Assembly (NCBI GenBank): GCA_958420075.1
Contig: CATZIM010000062.1
Span: 1-8,479 of the forward strand
Length of the DNA stretch: 8,479 bases
Source of the DNA: an uncultured Clostridia bacterium
GTDB lineage: Bacteria > Bacillota > Clostridia > Lachnospirales > Anaerotignaceae
Direction: 5' to 3'
Shown: piece after piece, positions 1-6,560 of the stretch
Numbering within the stretch: position 1 is the stretch's first letter
Layout: every line of letters begins with the position of its first letter
Notes under the pieces: generated by a model
Databases searched by the model: none
What the model saw: only the letters and a program-made list of their open reading frames with translations
What the model was told of the DNA's origin: nothing
Program-made: the position numbers and the translations under genes

Positions 1-279
1 TGCCACTTTCCATGCTTCAAATCTGCATGTGTAGGACTGGTTGCCCACTTTTTCAATCCAGCCATGGTATTCCATAAAGTCACCAACATATACGGGTGCC
101 AGGAATTCTACTTTTTCATAACCCAGGAACAGGCTGATGTCACCATCTACATAAACCATCAGTTCTGTACCAACATCGCCCCACTGTTCAACGATTCTTG
201 CACCGTTTACCAGACCGCCAACATAATGTGCATCTTTTGCGCTCATCATCAGATGATGTACCACTTTTTTACCTACCAT
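1..279 (-). CDS. acl: beta-alanyl-CoA:ammonia lyase, hotdog fold (partial, 3' end outside window)
   Basis: Removes ammonia from beta-alanyl-CoA to give acrylyl-CoA, a cytoplasmic step in fermentation of beta-alanine to propionate. Only the first 93 codons lie in the window; relatives are about 145 residues. The visible part begins MVGKKVVHHLMMSAKDAHY and continues with NGARI, GDVGTEL, DGDISLFLGY, VEFLAPVYVGDF and GNQSYTCRFEAWKVA. This pattern is shared by beta-alanyl-CoA:ammonia lyases of Clostridium propionicum and, more distantly, by 3-aminobutyryl-CoA ammonia lyase (Kal) of lysine fermentation. The start at 279 has AAGGAGG at 288-294, 8 nt upstream; an in-frame ATG at 285 is too close to that site. 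The assignment to beta-alanine rather than 3-aminobutyrate rests on remembered sequence similarity and on the neighbouring aminotransferase and dehydrogenase. Last visible gene of the minus-strand cluster, 235 bp after the transporter. Confidence 0.85.
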   Translation of the reverse strand, partial: MVGKKVVHHLMMSAKDAHYVGGLVNGARIVEQWGDVGTELMVYVDGDISLFLGYEKVEFLAPVYVGDFMEYHGWIEKVGNQSYTCRFEAWKVA

Positions 280-356
280 AATCATTTCCTCCTTATTTTC
301 ATATCAAGTCATTTGTCATATATTCTTTTTTTCATTGTTTCTATAAGTAAGTTCTT

Positions 357-385
357 CACAAAGACTTTTCCGAAGCATCTTTGTG
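357..385 (-). other. hairpin in the leader of the ammonia lyase gene
   Basis: CACAAAGA (357-364) pairs perfectly with TCTTTGTG (378-385), and a small CTT/AAG pairing can form inside the loop. No T run follows on the minus strand, so it is not a standard terminator. It lies about 80 nt before the lyase start and could be a processing or stability element in the transporter-lyase spacer. Function is inferred only from position. Confidence 0.4.
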
Positions 386-416
386 GTTCATCCCCCATCT
401 TCCTTGTTTCGCTTTT

Positions 417-446
417 CAAAAAACCTCCGCTGCCTGTATCAGCAGC
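417..446 (-). terminator. weak possible terminator after the NhaC-family gene
   Basis: On the minus strand GCTGC (442-446) pairs with GCAGC (429-433) across an 8-nt loop. GGAGG and then seven T residues (417-423) follow. The stem is short and the T run starts 5 nt after it, so termination would be weak or partial. It lies about 70 bp past the stop codon of the transporter. Confidence 0.3.
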
Positions 447-514
447 TTTTGCAGGAACCATTCATCCTATGGAAGGGAACACTCCTGTGGTCGTTCTCAA
501 CCCTTCTCAATCGT

Positions 515-2026
515 TTAAGCATACAGTACAAATCCGAGAATCAGATAAGCAATGGCTGAGAAAATACCTGCAATCAAGCCAAATGGAATCTGGCTTGTCG
601 CATGTTTGAAGTTATCACAGCCTGTAGAGGCAGATGTCAGAATCGTTGCATCGGAGTAGAAGCAGCAGTGGCTTCCCCAAACGCCTGCAGCTGCAACGGC
701 GCCTACGGTTACACCAATGTCGCCGCCCAGAGCGATGGTAATGGGAGCAACGATTGGCAGTGCGATGATATACATGCCCCAGTTGATGCCCATGATAAAT
801 TCTGTGCAAGCAAATACCAGGAATACAGTGATCGGCAGCAGTGGCAGAGAAATATTTCTTACCGCTACGTCGATAACGTAATCGATAAAGCCAACCTGCT
901 GGCTCGCGTTTGCGAAACAGAATGCCAGGATCATCAGCAGGATAGGCATAACCATGTTCTTCAAACCTTCAACAACTGCATCGGCATATTCTTCGGGGTC
1001 CATACCCTGGAATACGAAGAATACAAAGCCCAGCAGGATCGCGATGATGATACCGATCTGCATATTGAAATCAAACATACAGATGGCAATAATCAGGATA
1101 AGGATAGGTACAAAGAAATTGCGAAGTTTGGGTTTCTTGCAGGATTTCATTTCGTCTTCCACATCGTCTTCAAACTCTACCATTTCTTTGCCGGCACGAA
1201 TGTCGATCTTTTCTGATCCCGGAGGCGCCAGCGGACCGCCGGCAGCAACTCTTTCATACGCTTTTTTCATGGGACCGAATTTCGGGATAATCCCTAAAAT
1301 AACCAGTACCAGTACAACCAATGTTGAAATTGCGTAGAAGTTAAAAGGAACTGTTTTCATATATGTTGTCAGCTGCTGACCTTCTTCCGCCAGACCGTTG
1401 GCAACCATCAACCCGCCAATGAACACTGCCCATGTGGAAATGGGATTCAGAACCGTAACTGGCGCTGCTGTTGTATCAATTACATAAGAAGTCATTTCTC
1501 TAGGAACTCTGTATCTGTCTGTTACTGGTGTCATAGCGATACCGGATGTCAGAGAGCTCAGATAGTCGTCCATGGAGAACAGCGCAGAACAAAGCATTGT
1601 GCCAAAGAGCGCTGTTTTTTCAGATTTTGCCTTGGAAGCTACAAACTTACCAAATGCAAGACCGCCGCCATTTTTTTCAATAACTGCAACCAAGCTGCCC
1701 ATCAGACCACAAACAATGATCAGGAACGCAATATCTTCATCCATCATGGTAGCCTGCGCAATGTTCGCAAATTCGATGATGAAGTTTTGCTTGTGAACCA
1801 TGATACAGCATAAAAGAACAGCTAGTGTAAGCCCTTCAATGATTCTTTTTGTCTTAAAGATAAAGAAGATCATGAATGCAGCCGGAATACATGTCAATAT
1901 ACCGAATTCGTCCGGATTATCAGGTACCAAAATACCTACCAGAGCAAATCCCACAAACAATGCTATGTAAAAAATCAACGTTCGTTTCATTTGATCTTTC
2001 TTTTGCGCTTCTCGTACACTTTCCAT
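515..2026 (-). CDS. NhaC-family Na+/H+ antiporter-like membrane transporter
   Basis: A 503-residue integral membrane protein with roughly a dozen hydrophobic segments, from residues 15-34 to 483-503. A charged cytoplasmic-type loop at about 250-302 is rich in acidic residues (EFEDDVEDE). NhaC/ion-transporter hallmarks are FSMDDYLSSLTSG with PVTDRYRVPRE (150-177), DTTAAPVTVLNPISTW (184-199), and GSHCCFYSDATILTSAS with the following TSQIPFGLIAG (451-488). Known family members exchange Na+ for protons or for organic acids (for example malate/lactate exchange by MleN). In this catabolic cluster a role in moving beta-alanine, a product acid or Na+ is plausible but not shown by sequence. The start at 2026 has GGGAGG at 2035-2040, 8 nt upstream; ATG at codon 13 is a weaker alternative. 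It follows the dehydrogenase after 137 bp. Confidence 0.85.
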   Translation of the reverse strand: MESVREAQKKDQMKRTLIFYIALFVGFALVGILVPDNPDEFGILTCIPAAFMIFFIFKTKRIIEGLTLAVLLCCIMVHKQNFIIEFANIAQATMMDEDIAFLIIVCGLMGSLVAVIEKNGGGLAFGKFVASKAKSEKTALFGTMLCSALFSMDDYLSSLTSGIAMTPVTDRYRVPREMTSYVIDTTAAPVTVLNPISTWAVFIGGLMVANGLAEEGQQLTTYMKTVPFNFYAISTLVVLVLVILGIIPKFGPMKKAYERVAAGGPLAPPGSEKIDIRAGKEMVEFEDDVEDEMKSCKKPKLRNFFVPILILIIAICMFDFNMQIGIIIAILLGFVFFVFQGMDPEEYADAVVEGLKNMVMPILLMILAFCFANASQQVGFIDYVIDVAVRNISLPLLPITVFLVFACTEFIMGINWGMYIIALPIVAPITIALGGDIGVTVGAVAAAGVWGSHCCFYSDATILTSASTGCDNFKHATSQIPFGLIAGIFSAIAYLILGFVLYA

Positions 2027-2090
2027 AGGCCAATCCTCCCTTTTGTCTTACATATTAGAGGTCTTTCATAAATTCACTTCTTTCCTTTTG

Positions 2091-2124
2091 GCATTCCGAA
2101 GCAGGTATTTCTGCCTCGGAATGC
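2091..2124 (-). other. 13-bp hairpin between dehydrogenase and transporter genes
   Basis: GCATTCCGA (2091-2099) and TCGGAATGC (2116-2124) pair perfectly, with a further GCAG/CTGC inside separated by one mismatch. The minus-strand side is followed by CAAAAGG rather than a T run, so it looks like an intercistronic stem (mRNA stability or 3' end protection). On the plus strand it is followed by ACATATATTTTTA, so it could stop antisense transcription into the dehydrogenase gene. Confidence 0.55.
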
Positions 2125-2163
2125 ACATATATTTTTATTTCGCCGTTATTTTTGAATCAAATA

Positions 2164-3522
2164 TTAATCTTTGAACAGTTTTTCACCATCAGGCAGTTCT
2201 ACATCCAAAGGCATAGCGATCTTAGAAACATTCAGCATATGGATATAGTCTACGTTGCCTGCCAGAATATTGTTGCCCCATGTACCGCAGCCTTCAGATA
2301 CTGCAGGAGACAAGCCGTTTGTTGCAGGGCCCCATGCATCGGGTGTAGGCTGGTTTACAAGCAGACGTGCAACGGGAATTCTTTCACCAGCGTATTTGAT
2401 ATGTTCTTTGTCGTTGGTGAACAAACCAGCTGTATGGCCGATACCGCCGGCTTCCTGCATGTTTCTGACTGCCATTTCTACAGCATTTTCGAATGTGTCG
2501 TAATCTTTCAGTACAACAACGGGACCCATGATTTCTTTACACATGATGTCTTCTTTCCCAACGCCTTCGATCTTCAGACCCAGAACTTTTGTTTCAGCGG
2601 GAATATCGAACCCTGCTGCACGAGCGATAACATCTGCGTCTTTCCCTACCAGATCGGAATTGATTTTGCCGTTGCTGAAAAGGGCTGCTCTGAATTTTTC
2701 AACGTCGTCTTTATCTTCATAGATCAGAATGCCTTCATCCCGCAGGGCTTTGAAGAAATCTTTTTCTTCTTCCTGAGGATACAGCATCAGGTTGTCACCG
2801 TCGCAAAGGATACCATTGTCACTGCCAACAGCGATGAATGTTTTCTTCGCTGCGTCTACCAGGTCATAACCTCTGTCCAAAATTACGGGAGGGTTGCCTG
2901 GGCCAACGCCGTAAGCAGGAGTACCGCTGGAATAAGCTGCTTTTGTCAGCCCAGGACCACCAGTTGCGATAACCAGGTCACATTTTTCCATGAGTTCTGC
3001 GGATTTTTCAATGGTAATTTCTTCGATGATCTGAATCAGATCTGCAGGTGCGCCGCATTTTACCAGTGCTTCACGCATCAATTCCACTGTTCTTGTGGAA
3101 GTTTTTTCTGCGCGGGGTGCAGGTGTGATTACCAGAGCGTTTTTGCCTTTCAGCGCGTGCATAGCGTTGCCCAAAGGTGTAACGGTAGGGTTGGTTGCAG
3201 GTGTAACTGCGCCGATAACGCCGATGGGATGTGCAACTTCGATGATGCCTTCTTCAGGGATTTCTCTAATCACGCCAACGGATTTTTTATCTTTCAGGTA
3301 AGCCCAGAAAGCTGTGGGTGTATCTGTGTTCTTACCGATTTTGTCTTCATATTTACCAAGTCTGGTTTCTTCTACAGCCATCTTTGCCAATGGTTCTGCA
3401 TTTAAGTAAATCACCTTAGCAATTTCAAAAACCAGTTTGTCAACCTGTTCCTGTGTATAATCTAAAATCTGCGCCTGCGCTTTGCGGGCAGCATCAATTC
3501 TTTCTTGAATTGTCATTGTCAT
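2164..3522 (-). CDS. CoA-acylating aldehyde dehydrogenase (EutE/AdhE-N/SucD type)
   Basis: Oxidises an aldehyde to an acyl-CoA with NAD(P)+ and CoA. The 452-residue length fits single-domain acylating dehydrogenases. Visible features, in order: HPIGVIGAVTPATNP (98-112) and KGKNALVITPAPRA of the cofactor domain; ATGGPGLTKAAYSSG with GVGPGNPPVILD (about 186-216); SDNGILC with the presumed catalytic Cys at 240; EIMGPVVVL; and the C-terminal CGTWGNN (from 412) followed by NVDYIHMLN, matching the CGSWGGN region of AdhE. Placed after an omega-aminotransferase and before an ammonia lyase gene, the likely substrate is a semialdehyde such as malonate semialdehyde; sulfoacetaldehyde and succinate semialdehyde are alternatives. 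It is not of the MmsA type that usually handles malonate semialdehyde. I chose the ATG at 3522 because AAGGAGG (3534-3540) lies 11 nt upstream; the longer reading frame to 3606 crosses the upstream terminator stem, and ATG 3516 is 17 nt from the site. Confidence 0.88.
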   Translation of the reverse strand: MTMTIQERIDAARKAQAQILDYTQEQVDKLVFEIAKVIYLNAEPLAKMAVEETRLGKYEDKIGKNTDTPTAFWAYLKDKKSVGVIREIPEEGIIEVAHPIGVIGAVTPATNPTVTPLGNAMHALKGKNALVITPAPRAEKTSTRTVELMREALVKCGAPADLIQIIEEITIEKSAELMEKCDLVIATGGPGLTKAAYSSGTPAYGVGPGNPPVILDRGYDLVDAAKKTFIAVGSDNGILCDGDNLMLYPQEEEKDFFKALRDEGILIYEDKDDVEKFRAALFSNGKINSDLVGKDADVIARAAGFDIPAETKVLGLKIEGVGKEDIMCKEIMGPVVVLKDYDTFENAVEMAVRNMQEAGGIGHTAGLFTNDKEHIKYAGERIPVARLLVNQPTPDAWGPATNGLSPAVSEGCGTWGNNILAGNVDYIHMLNVSKIAMPLDVELPDGEKLFKD

Positions 3523-3549
3523 AATCTGTTCATCCTCCTTTATTCCATT

Positions 3550-3576
3550 CTCCAATGGGTATTTTTCCATTGGGAG
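3550..3576 (-). other. hairpin just upstream of the dehydrogenase ribosome site
   Basis: CTCCAATGG (3550-3558) pairs with CCATTG plus GAG (3567-3576) with one bulged G. It sits between the terminator at 3583-3624 and the AAGGAGG site, and has no T run. It may protect the 5' end of a processed downstream message or influence access to the ribosome site. Confidence 0.45.
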
Positions 3577-3582
3577 GGCTAT

Positions 3583-3624
3583 AAAAAGTTCCCCGCATGG
3601 GAACAATCAATGCCACGCGGGGAA
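3583..3624 (-). terminator. intrinsic terminator after the aminotransferase gene
   Basis: On the minus strand TTCCCCGCGTGG (3624-3613) pairs over 12 bp, with one G-T wobble, with CCATGCGGGGAA (3600-3589). CTTTTT follows at 3588-3583. This is a strong Rho-independent terminator 27 bp after the aminotransferase stop codon. GTTCCC/GGGAAC (3604-3599 with 3593-3588) can form an alternative smaller stem that ends at the same T run. Read-through or a separate promoter is needed for the dehydrogenase gene. Confidence 0.8.
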
Positions 3625-3650
3625 ACTATCAATTTTGTCCCATGTTTATT

Positions 3651-5003
3651 TTATTTCATAGCTGCTCTTGTATCAGCCAAAGATGCATCCATCCGTTCGA
3701 TTACCTTCGCAATCTGGTCTTCTGTGATAACAGCTGCAGGTTCGAAACGTACGCATTTTGCGTTTACCAGTGTACCAGCTGTGATAACCTTGCGGGCAAA
3801 CATACCTTTCGCAACTTCATAACCGATTTCGGAAGTCTTGAATTCTACTGCCAGCATCAAGCCGATACCGCGTACATCGTCGATCAGATCAGGATATTAT
3901 TCTTTCAGTTTATCCAGGCCTTCTTTGATGATGGCACCTTTCTTCGCGCATTCGCCAGGGATATCGTGGTCGATCATGTATTTGATGGTTGCCAGTGCAG
4001 CGGAGCAGCATACAGGGTTGCCGCCGAATGTGGGAGAGCCCAGCAGCCAAGGGTTGTCAACCAGTTCCTGTGTCCACATATGAGGACGGCAGATCAGACC
4101 GGTGATTGGCATAATGCCGCCGCCGAATGCTTTACCGAATGTCAGGATATCGGGAACAATGCCTTCGCCTTCGCATCTGAACATATGACCTGTACGACCC
4201 ATACCAGTCTGGATTTCGTCACAAATCAATGCTACGCCGTATTCGTCACAGATTGCTCTGATTTCTTTCATGTATCCTTCAGGAGGAATGATGATACCGG
4301 CTTCGCCCTGAACAGGTTCTACGATGAAGGCTGCAACTTTTTCGCCAACTGCAATCAGGTTTCTGATGGCTTTTCTTGCATCTTCTGCGTTGCCGTATTC
4401 AACGTGAACAACCTGCTGTACCATTGGTGTGTAAGGAGTACGATATGTGCTCTTACCGCCCATGGAAACCGCACCCATGGATTTGCCGTGGAACGCATTG
4501 ACTGTGGATACGAACCAGCGTCCACCTGTTGCGATTCTCGCTAATTTCAGAGCCATTTCGTTGGCTTCTGCACCACCGTTTGTAAAGAAGCAGTACTGCA
4601 GGTCGCCGGGTGTGATTTCGGAAACAGCTTTTGCAAGATAGCCGCGCAGGGGATCCAGCAGTTCCTGAGAATGCAGTGCCTGGTGACCCAGCTGAGCTTT
4701 TACTGTATCAACAATATATTCATTTCTATGTCCACATGTATAGATACCGAAACCGCCAAGGCAGTCGATAAAATCTTCACCGTACAGATCCACTACGCTG
4801 CTGTCGTGGTCGGTCCATTCCAGCAGAGCCGCGTTTGTAGATACAGATTTACGATACTTCAGCCAGCCGGGGCTTACATAGTTATCGAAATGGTGAACAG
4901 TTTCTTTTGTCATTAATTCTTTATCTGCATCGCTGATATTGTCAGAGTGGATATAGCCAAGGATTCTTTCCAGATATTTACTTGTTTCTTCGAATTGTTT
5001 CAT
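3651..5003 (-). pseudogene. class III omega-aminotransferase (putrescine/beta-alanine type) with an internal stop
   Basis: PLP-dependent transfer of an omega-amino group to a 2-oxo acid; here probably beta-alanine to malonate semialdehyde. The sequence follows E. coli putrescine aminotransferase (PatA/YgjG) closely: DCLGGFGIYTCGHRN (80-94), LHSQELLDPLR (110-120), TNGGAEANEMALKLA (141-155), FHGKS (171-175), DEIQTGMGRTG (262-272), PLP lysine K291 in FGKAFGGG, and TFGGNP (325-330). Codon 369 is TAA (3897-3899). The same frame then continues for 81 more codons (YPDLIDDVRG, GTLVNAKCVRFEPA) to a stop at 3651, giving a normal family length of 450. The truncated product would lose Arg419, which aligns with the Arg of IRIEPP in PatA, so it is probably inactive unless the stop is a base-call error or is read through. 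The start at 5003 has GAGGAGG at 5011-5017, 7 nt upstream. First structural gene of the cluster. Confidence 0.85.
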
Positions 5004-5067
5004 ATGTACGCCTCCTCATTCTTGTTTTTTTACAATCGTCATCTTGATATCTTTCTAAACTGCGTCT

Positions 5068-5089
5068 GATACAGGTCTTTTCCTGCATC
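5068..5089 (-). other. hairpin in the aminotransferase 5' leader
   Basis: GATGCAGG and CCTGTATC (minus strand, 5089-5082 with 5075-5068) form an 8-bp stem with one G-T pair and a 6-nt AAAAGA loop. It lies in the middle of the roughly 150-nt leader predicted from the promoter at 5159-5187. No T run is present. Possible leader control or stability element. Confidence 0.35.
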
Positions 5090-5141
5090 TCTTATTTTCG
5101 GTTAAGTTTTATCCCTCCGCCCTTCTTATTCTTTACGGAAT

Positions 5142-5153
5142 AATGACGTCATT
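5142..5153. promoter_or_regulatory. perfect 12-bp palindrome, candidate operator
   Basis: AATGACGTCATT is its own reverse complement. It begins 5 bp downstream of the predicted -10 box (5159-5164) and covers the expected transcription start of the aminotransferase gene. A repressor or regulator binding here would be well placed for control; the adjacent LuxR-type regulator is the obvious but unproven candidate. Confidence 0.45.
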
Positions 5154-5158
5154 TTCGG

Positions 5159-5187
5159 AGTATCCCCTCATATCTGATTTGTAACAA
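5159..5187 (-). promoter_or_regulatory. predicted promoter of the aminotransferase gene
   Basis: On the minus strand TTGTTA (-35, 5187-5182), a 17-bp spacer and GATACT (-10, 5164-5159) give four of six consensus matches in each box. It lies 156 bp before the start codon and downstream of the regulator stop codon. It would make the catabolic genes a transcription unit separate from the regulator. Confidence 0.45.
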
Positions 5188-5229
5188 AAAATTATGGAGA
5201 TTGTATTTCATAACTTTTGTTTATCTGAA

Positions 5230-5255
5230 GCTGCTGCGTGCTATAACGCTGCAGC
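5230..5255 (-). other. 10-bp hairpin after the regulator gene
   Basis: GCTGCAGCGT pairs with ACGCAGCAGC on the minus strand (5255-5246 with 5239-5230) around a 6-nt loop, with one A-A mismatch. It starts 13 bp past the regulator stop codon, where a terminator is expected, but AGATAAACAAAAG follows instead of a T run. It is either an atypical terminator or a 3'-end stabilising stem. Confidence 0.45.
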
Positions 5256-5268
5256 CATTGATGCCATT

Positions 5269-6021
5269 TTAAGGTTCTTTCACCATACAGAGCAGCTGTA
5301 CTCTGTTTTTGATGTTCAGTTTCCGATAAATATTCAAAATATGTTTTTTTACGGTATTGCTGGAAATGACCATTTTGTCACAGATTTCTTTGTTGCTGTA
5401 GCCTTTTACCAGCAGATCCAGAATATCGCTTTCTTTTTTTGTCAATCCAAACTGTTCTACCGCTTCCTCAACAGAGACTTTATCTTTGTTCTTGGAAGCC
5501 GCTTCCTGTTCTTTGTTGATCCGGTAAGCCAGATGGTTTTCAATCAATTGGATTTTGAAGATATCCGCATACTTGAAGTCTTCCTTTCCTTTGTTCTTAT
5601 AGAAAGTGATGACTCCCAAAAACCGTTTGTCATATGCCAGAACCAACTGCAAAGAGTAATGCCAGTTATTTACTTCATAAATGCTTTTGTAATATTCTGT
5701 CTGCACTCTTTTTTCATCCGGCATCAGGTCTGTTTCCCGGTAAACCATGCTGCTTCCCGTTCCCAGTATTCCCTGACTGTAGTCAATATGCTCATAGGCT
5801 TTGGAATAATCCAAAGATGCATTGCTGTTGTAAGAGATACCGGAATCCAGTGAAATGCTGCCGTCCCCTCTGGAAAGATGAAATTCCGCACTGTCAAAAT
5901 CAATGATCATTTTCAGCTGTTCCAGAAGCTCTTTCCGCATGGCTGCGAAATCAGGATTTGTATGGATTTTATAGATGATGCTGTTCAGAATCATAAATTC
6001 ATTGTTGTCGATCGTGTTCAT
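5269..6021 (-). CDS. LuxR-family transcriptional regulator with GAF-like sensor region
   Basis: A 250-residue cytoplasmic DNA-binding regulator. Residues 192-246 are a typical LuxR C-terminal helix-turn-helix: LTKKESDILDLLVKGYSNKE, then SSNTVKKHILNIYRKL and the final NRVQL. Residues about 5-170 have the length and alternating pattern of a GAF-type sensory domain (for example LQLVLAYDKRFLGVITFYK at 124-142). No phosphoreceiver domain is seen, so a small molecule or partner is more likely than phosphorylation as the signal. The start at 6021 is chosen because CCTCCCTCC (plus strand, 6029-6037) gives a strong ribosome site 7 nt upstream; the reading frame is open to 6111 but without such a site. 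It stands first in the cluster and in the same direction, so it is the probable controller of the aminotransferase, dehydrogenase and transporter genes. The effector is unknown. Confidence 0.85.
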   Translation of the reverse strand: MNTIDNNEFMILNSIIYKIHTNPDFAAMRKELLEQLKMIIDFDSAEFHLSRGDGSISLDSGISYNSNASLDYSKAYEHIDYSQGILGTGSSMVYRETDLMPDEKRVQTEYYKSIYEVNNWHYSLQLVLAYDKRFLGVITFYKNKGKEDFKYADIFKIQLIENHLAYRINKEQEAASKNKDKVSVEEAVEQFGLTKKESDILDLLVKGYSNKEICDKMVISSNTVKKHILNIYRKLNIKNRVQLLCMVKEP

Positions 6022-6219
6022 GATCGTTCCTCCCTCCACATTATGGCTCCAAGTTTCTGATAAACGAAGTCTCCTGTATATATAACACCGCATCGCCTTT
6101 TTGAAGACCAATCTGATTTAGGGAAAATCAAGCTGCCTTTGGTCTGGAAGTTGGAAAAGGATTTCTAATATAGACCCTATGGCTTCCCGCCCATTTGCCC
6201 TATGATTCATCCGTCAAAT

Positions 6220-6269
6220 TGCACAATGAAATAAACACTCTACGCTAGTTAGGATGTATTATGCACAAT
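6220..6269. repeat. pair of TGCACAAT direct repeats 42 bp apart
   Basis: TGCACAAT occurs at 6220-6227 and 6262-6269, a start-to-start distance of 42 bp or about four helical turns. Both copies lie in the long leader between the predicted regulator promoter and its start codon. They may be same-face binding sites, but chance is not excluded. Confidence 0.3.
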
Positions 6270-6292
6270 TTGTTTTGCTTTTTCTGGTTTTT

Positions 6293-6321
6293 ATTATATT
6301 ATATATACAACTCAGAGACAA
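6293..6321 (-). promoter_or_regulatory. predicted promoter of the LuxR-type regulator
   Basis: On the minus strand TTGTCT (6321-6316), a 17-bp spacer and a perfect TATAAT (6298-6293). It lies about 270 bp before the regulator start codon, so the leader would be long. The surrounding DNA is AT-rich, which raises the chance of a false match, but the box spacing and the tandem repeats just upstream support it. Confidence 0.4.
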
Positions 6322-6332
6322 TTACTTCAATA

Positions 6333-6365
6333 TACCATTTTTTTACCACTTTTGTACCATTTTAA
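6333..6365. repeat. three tandem 11-bp TACCAYTTTT repeats
   Basis: TACCATTTTTT (6333-6343), TACCACTTTTG (6344-6354) and TACCATTTTAA (6355-6365) follow each other with an exact 11-bp period. They begin 11 bp upstream of the predicted -35 box of the regulator. Phased T/A tracts at one helical turn could act as an UP-like or bent-DNA element or as adjacent activator sites. Confidence 0.6.
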
Positions 6366-6403
6366 GTACAATTTATTTTTCCGTGTTTTATACTGCTAAC
6401 AAT

Positions 6404-6444
6404 AGACAAATGTCCTTTTTGACCACAAAATAGGGACTTTGTCT
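6404..6444. other. 11-bp hairpin in the intergenic region
   Basis: AGACAAA plus GTCC (6404-6415, one bulged T) pairs with GGAC plus TTTGTCT (6434-6444) around an 18-nt loop. On the plus strand GCAATTTTCTTC follows, so it is at best a weak plus-strand terminator. No gene ends here. Confidence 0.4.
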
Positions 6445-6560
6445 GCAATTTTCTTCATTTTTTGATGTCTATAGCATGCCGCTTTATCCCTTCTTGGCAA
6501 AACAGACAATTGTTTTCGTTTTCATACAAAAAAATATATCTTATTTGGAATTCCCTGCTG

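Noticed and set aside
2152..3405. Long plus-strand open frame (417 codons) opposite the dehydrogenase gene
   Set aside because: It is Cys- and Phe-rich, has no ribosome site and is a mirror of a conserved minus-strand gene.
3523..3606. Dehydrogenase start at 3606 giving 28 extra residues
   Set aside because: The extension crosses a hairpin and the terminator T run, and the strong ribosome site points to 3522.
3897..3899. Frameshift or recoding (selenocysteine or pyrrolysine) at the aminotransferase stop
   Set aside because: The frame does not change across the site, and the codon is TAA rather than TGA or TAG.
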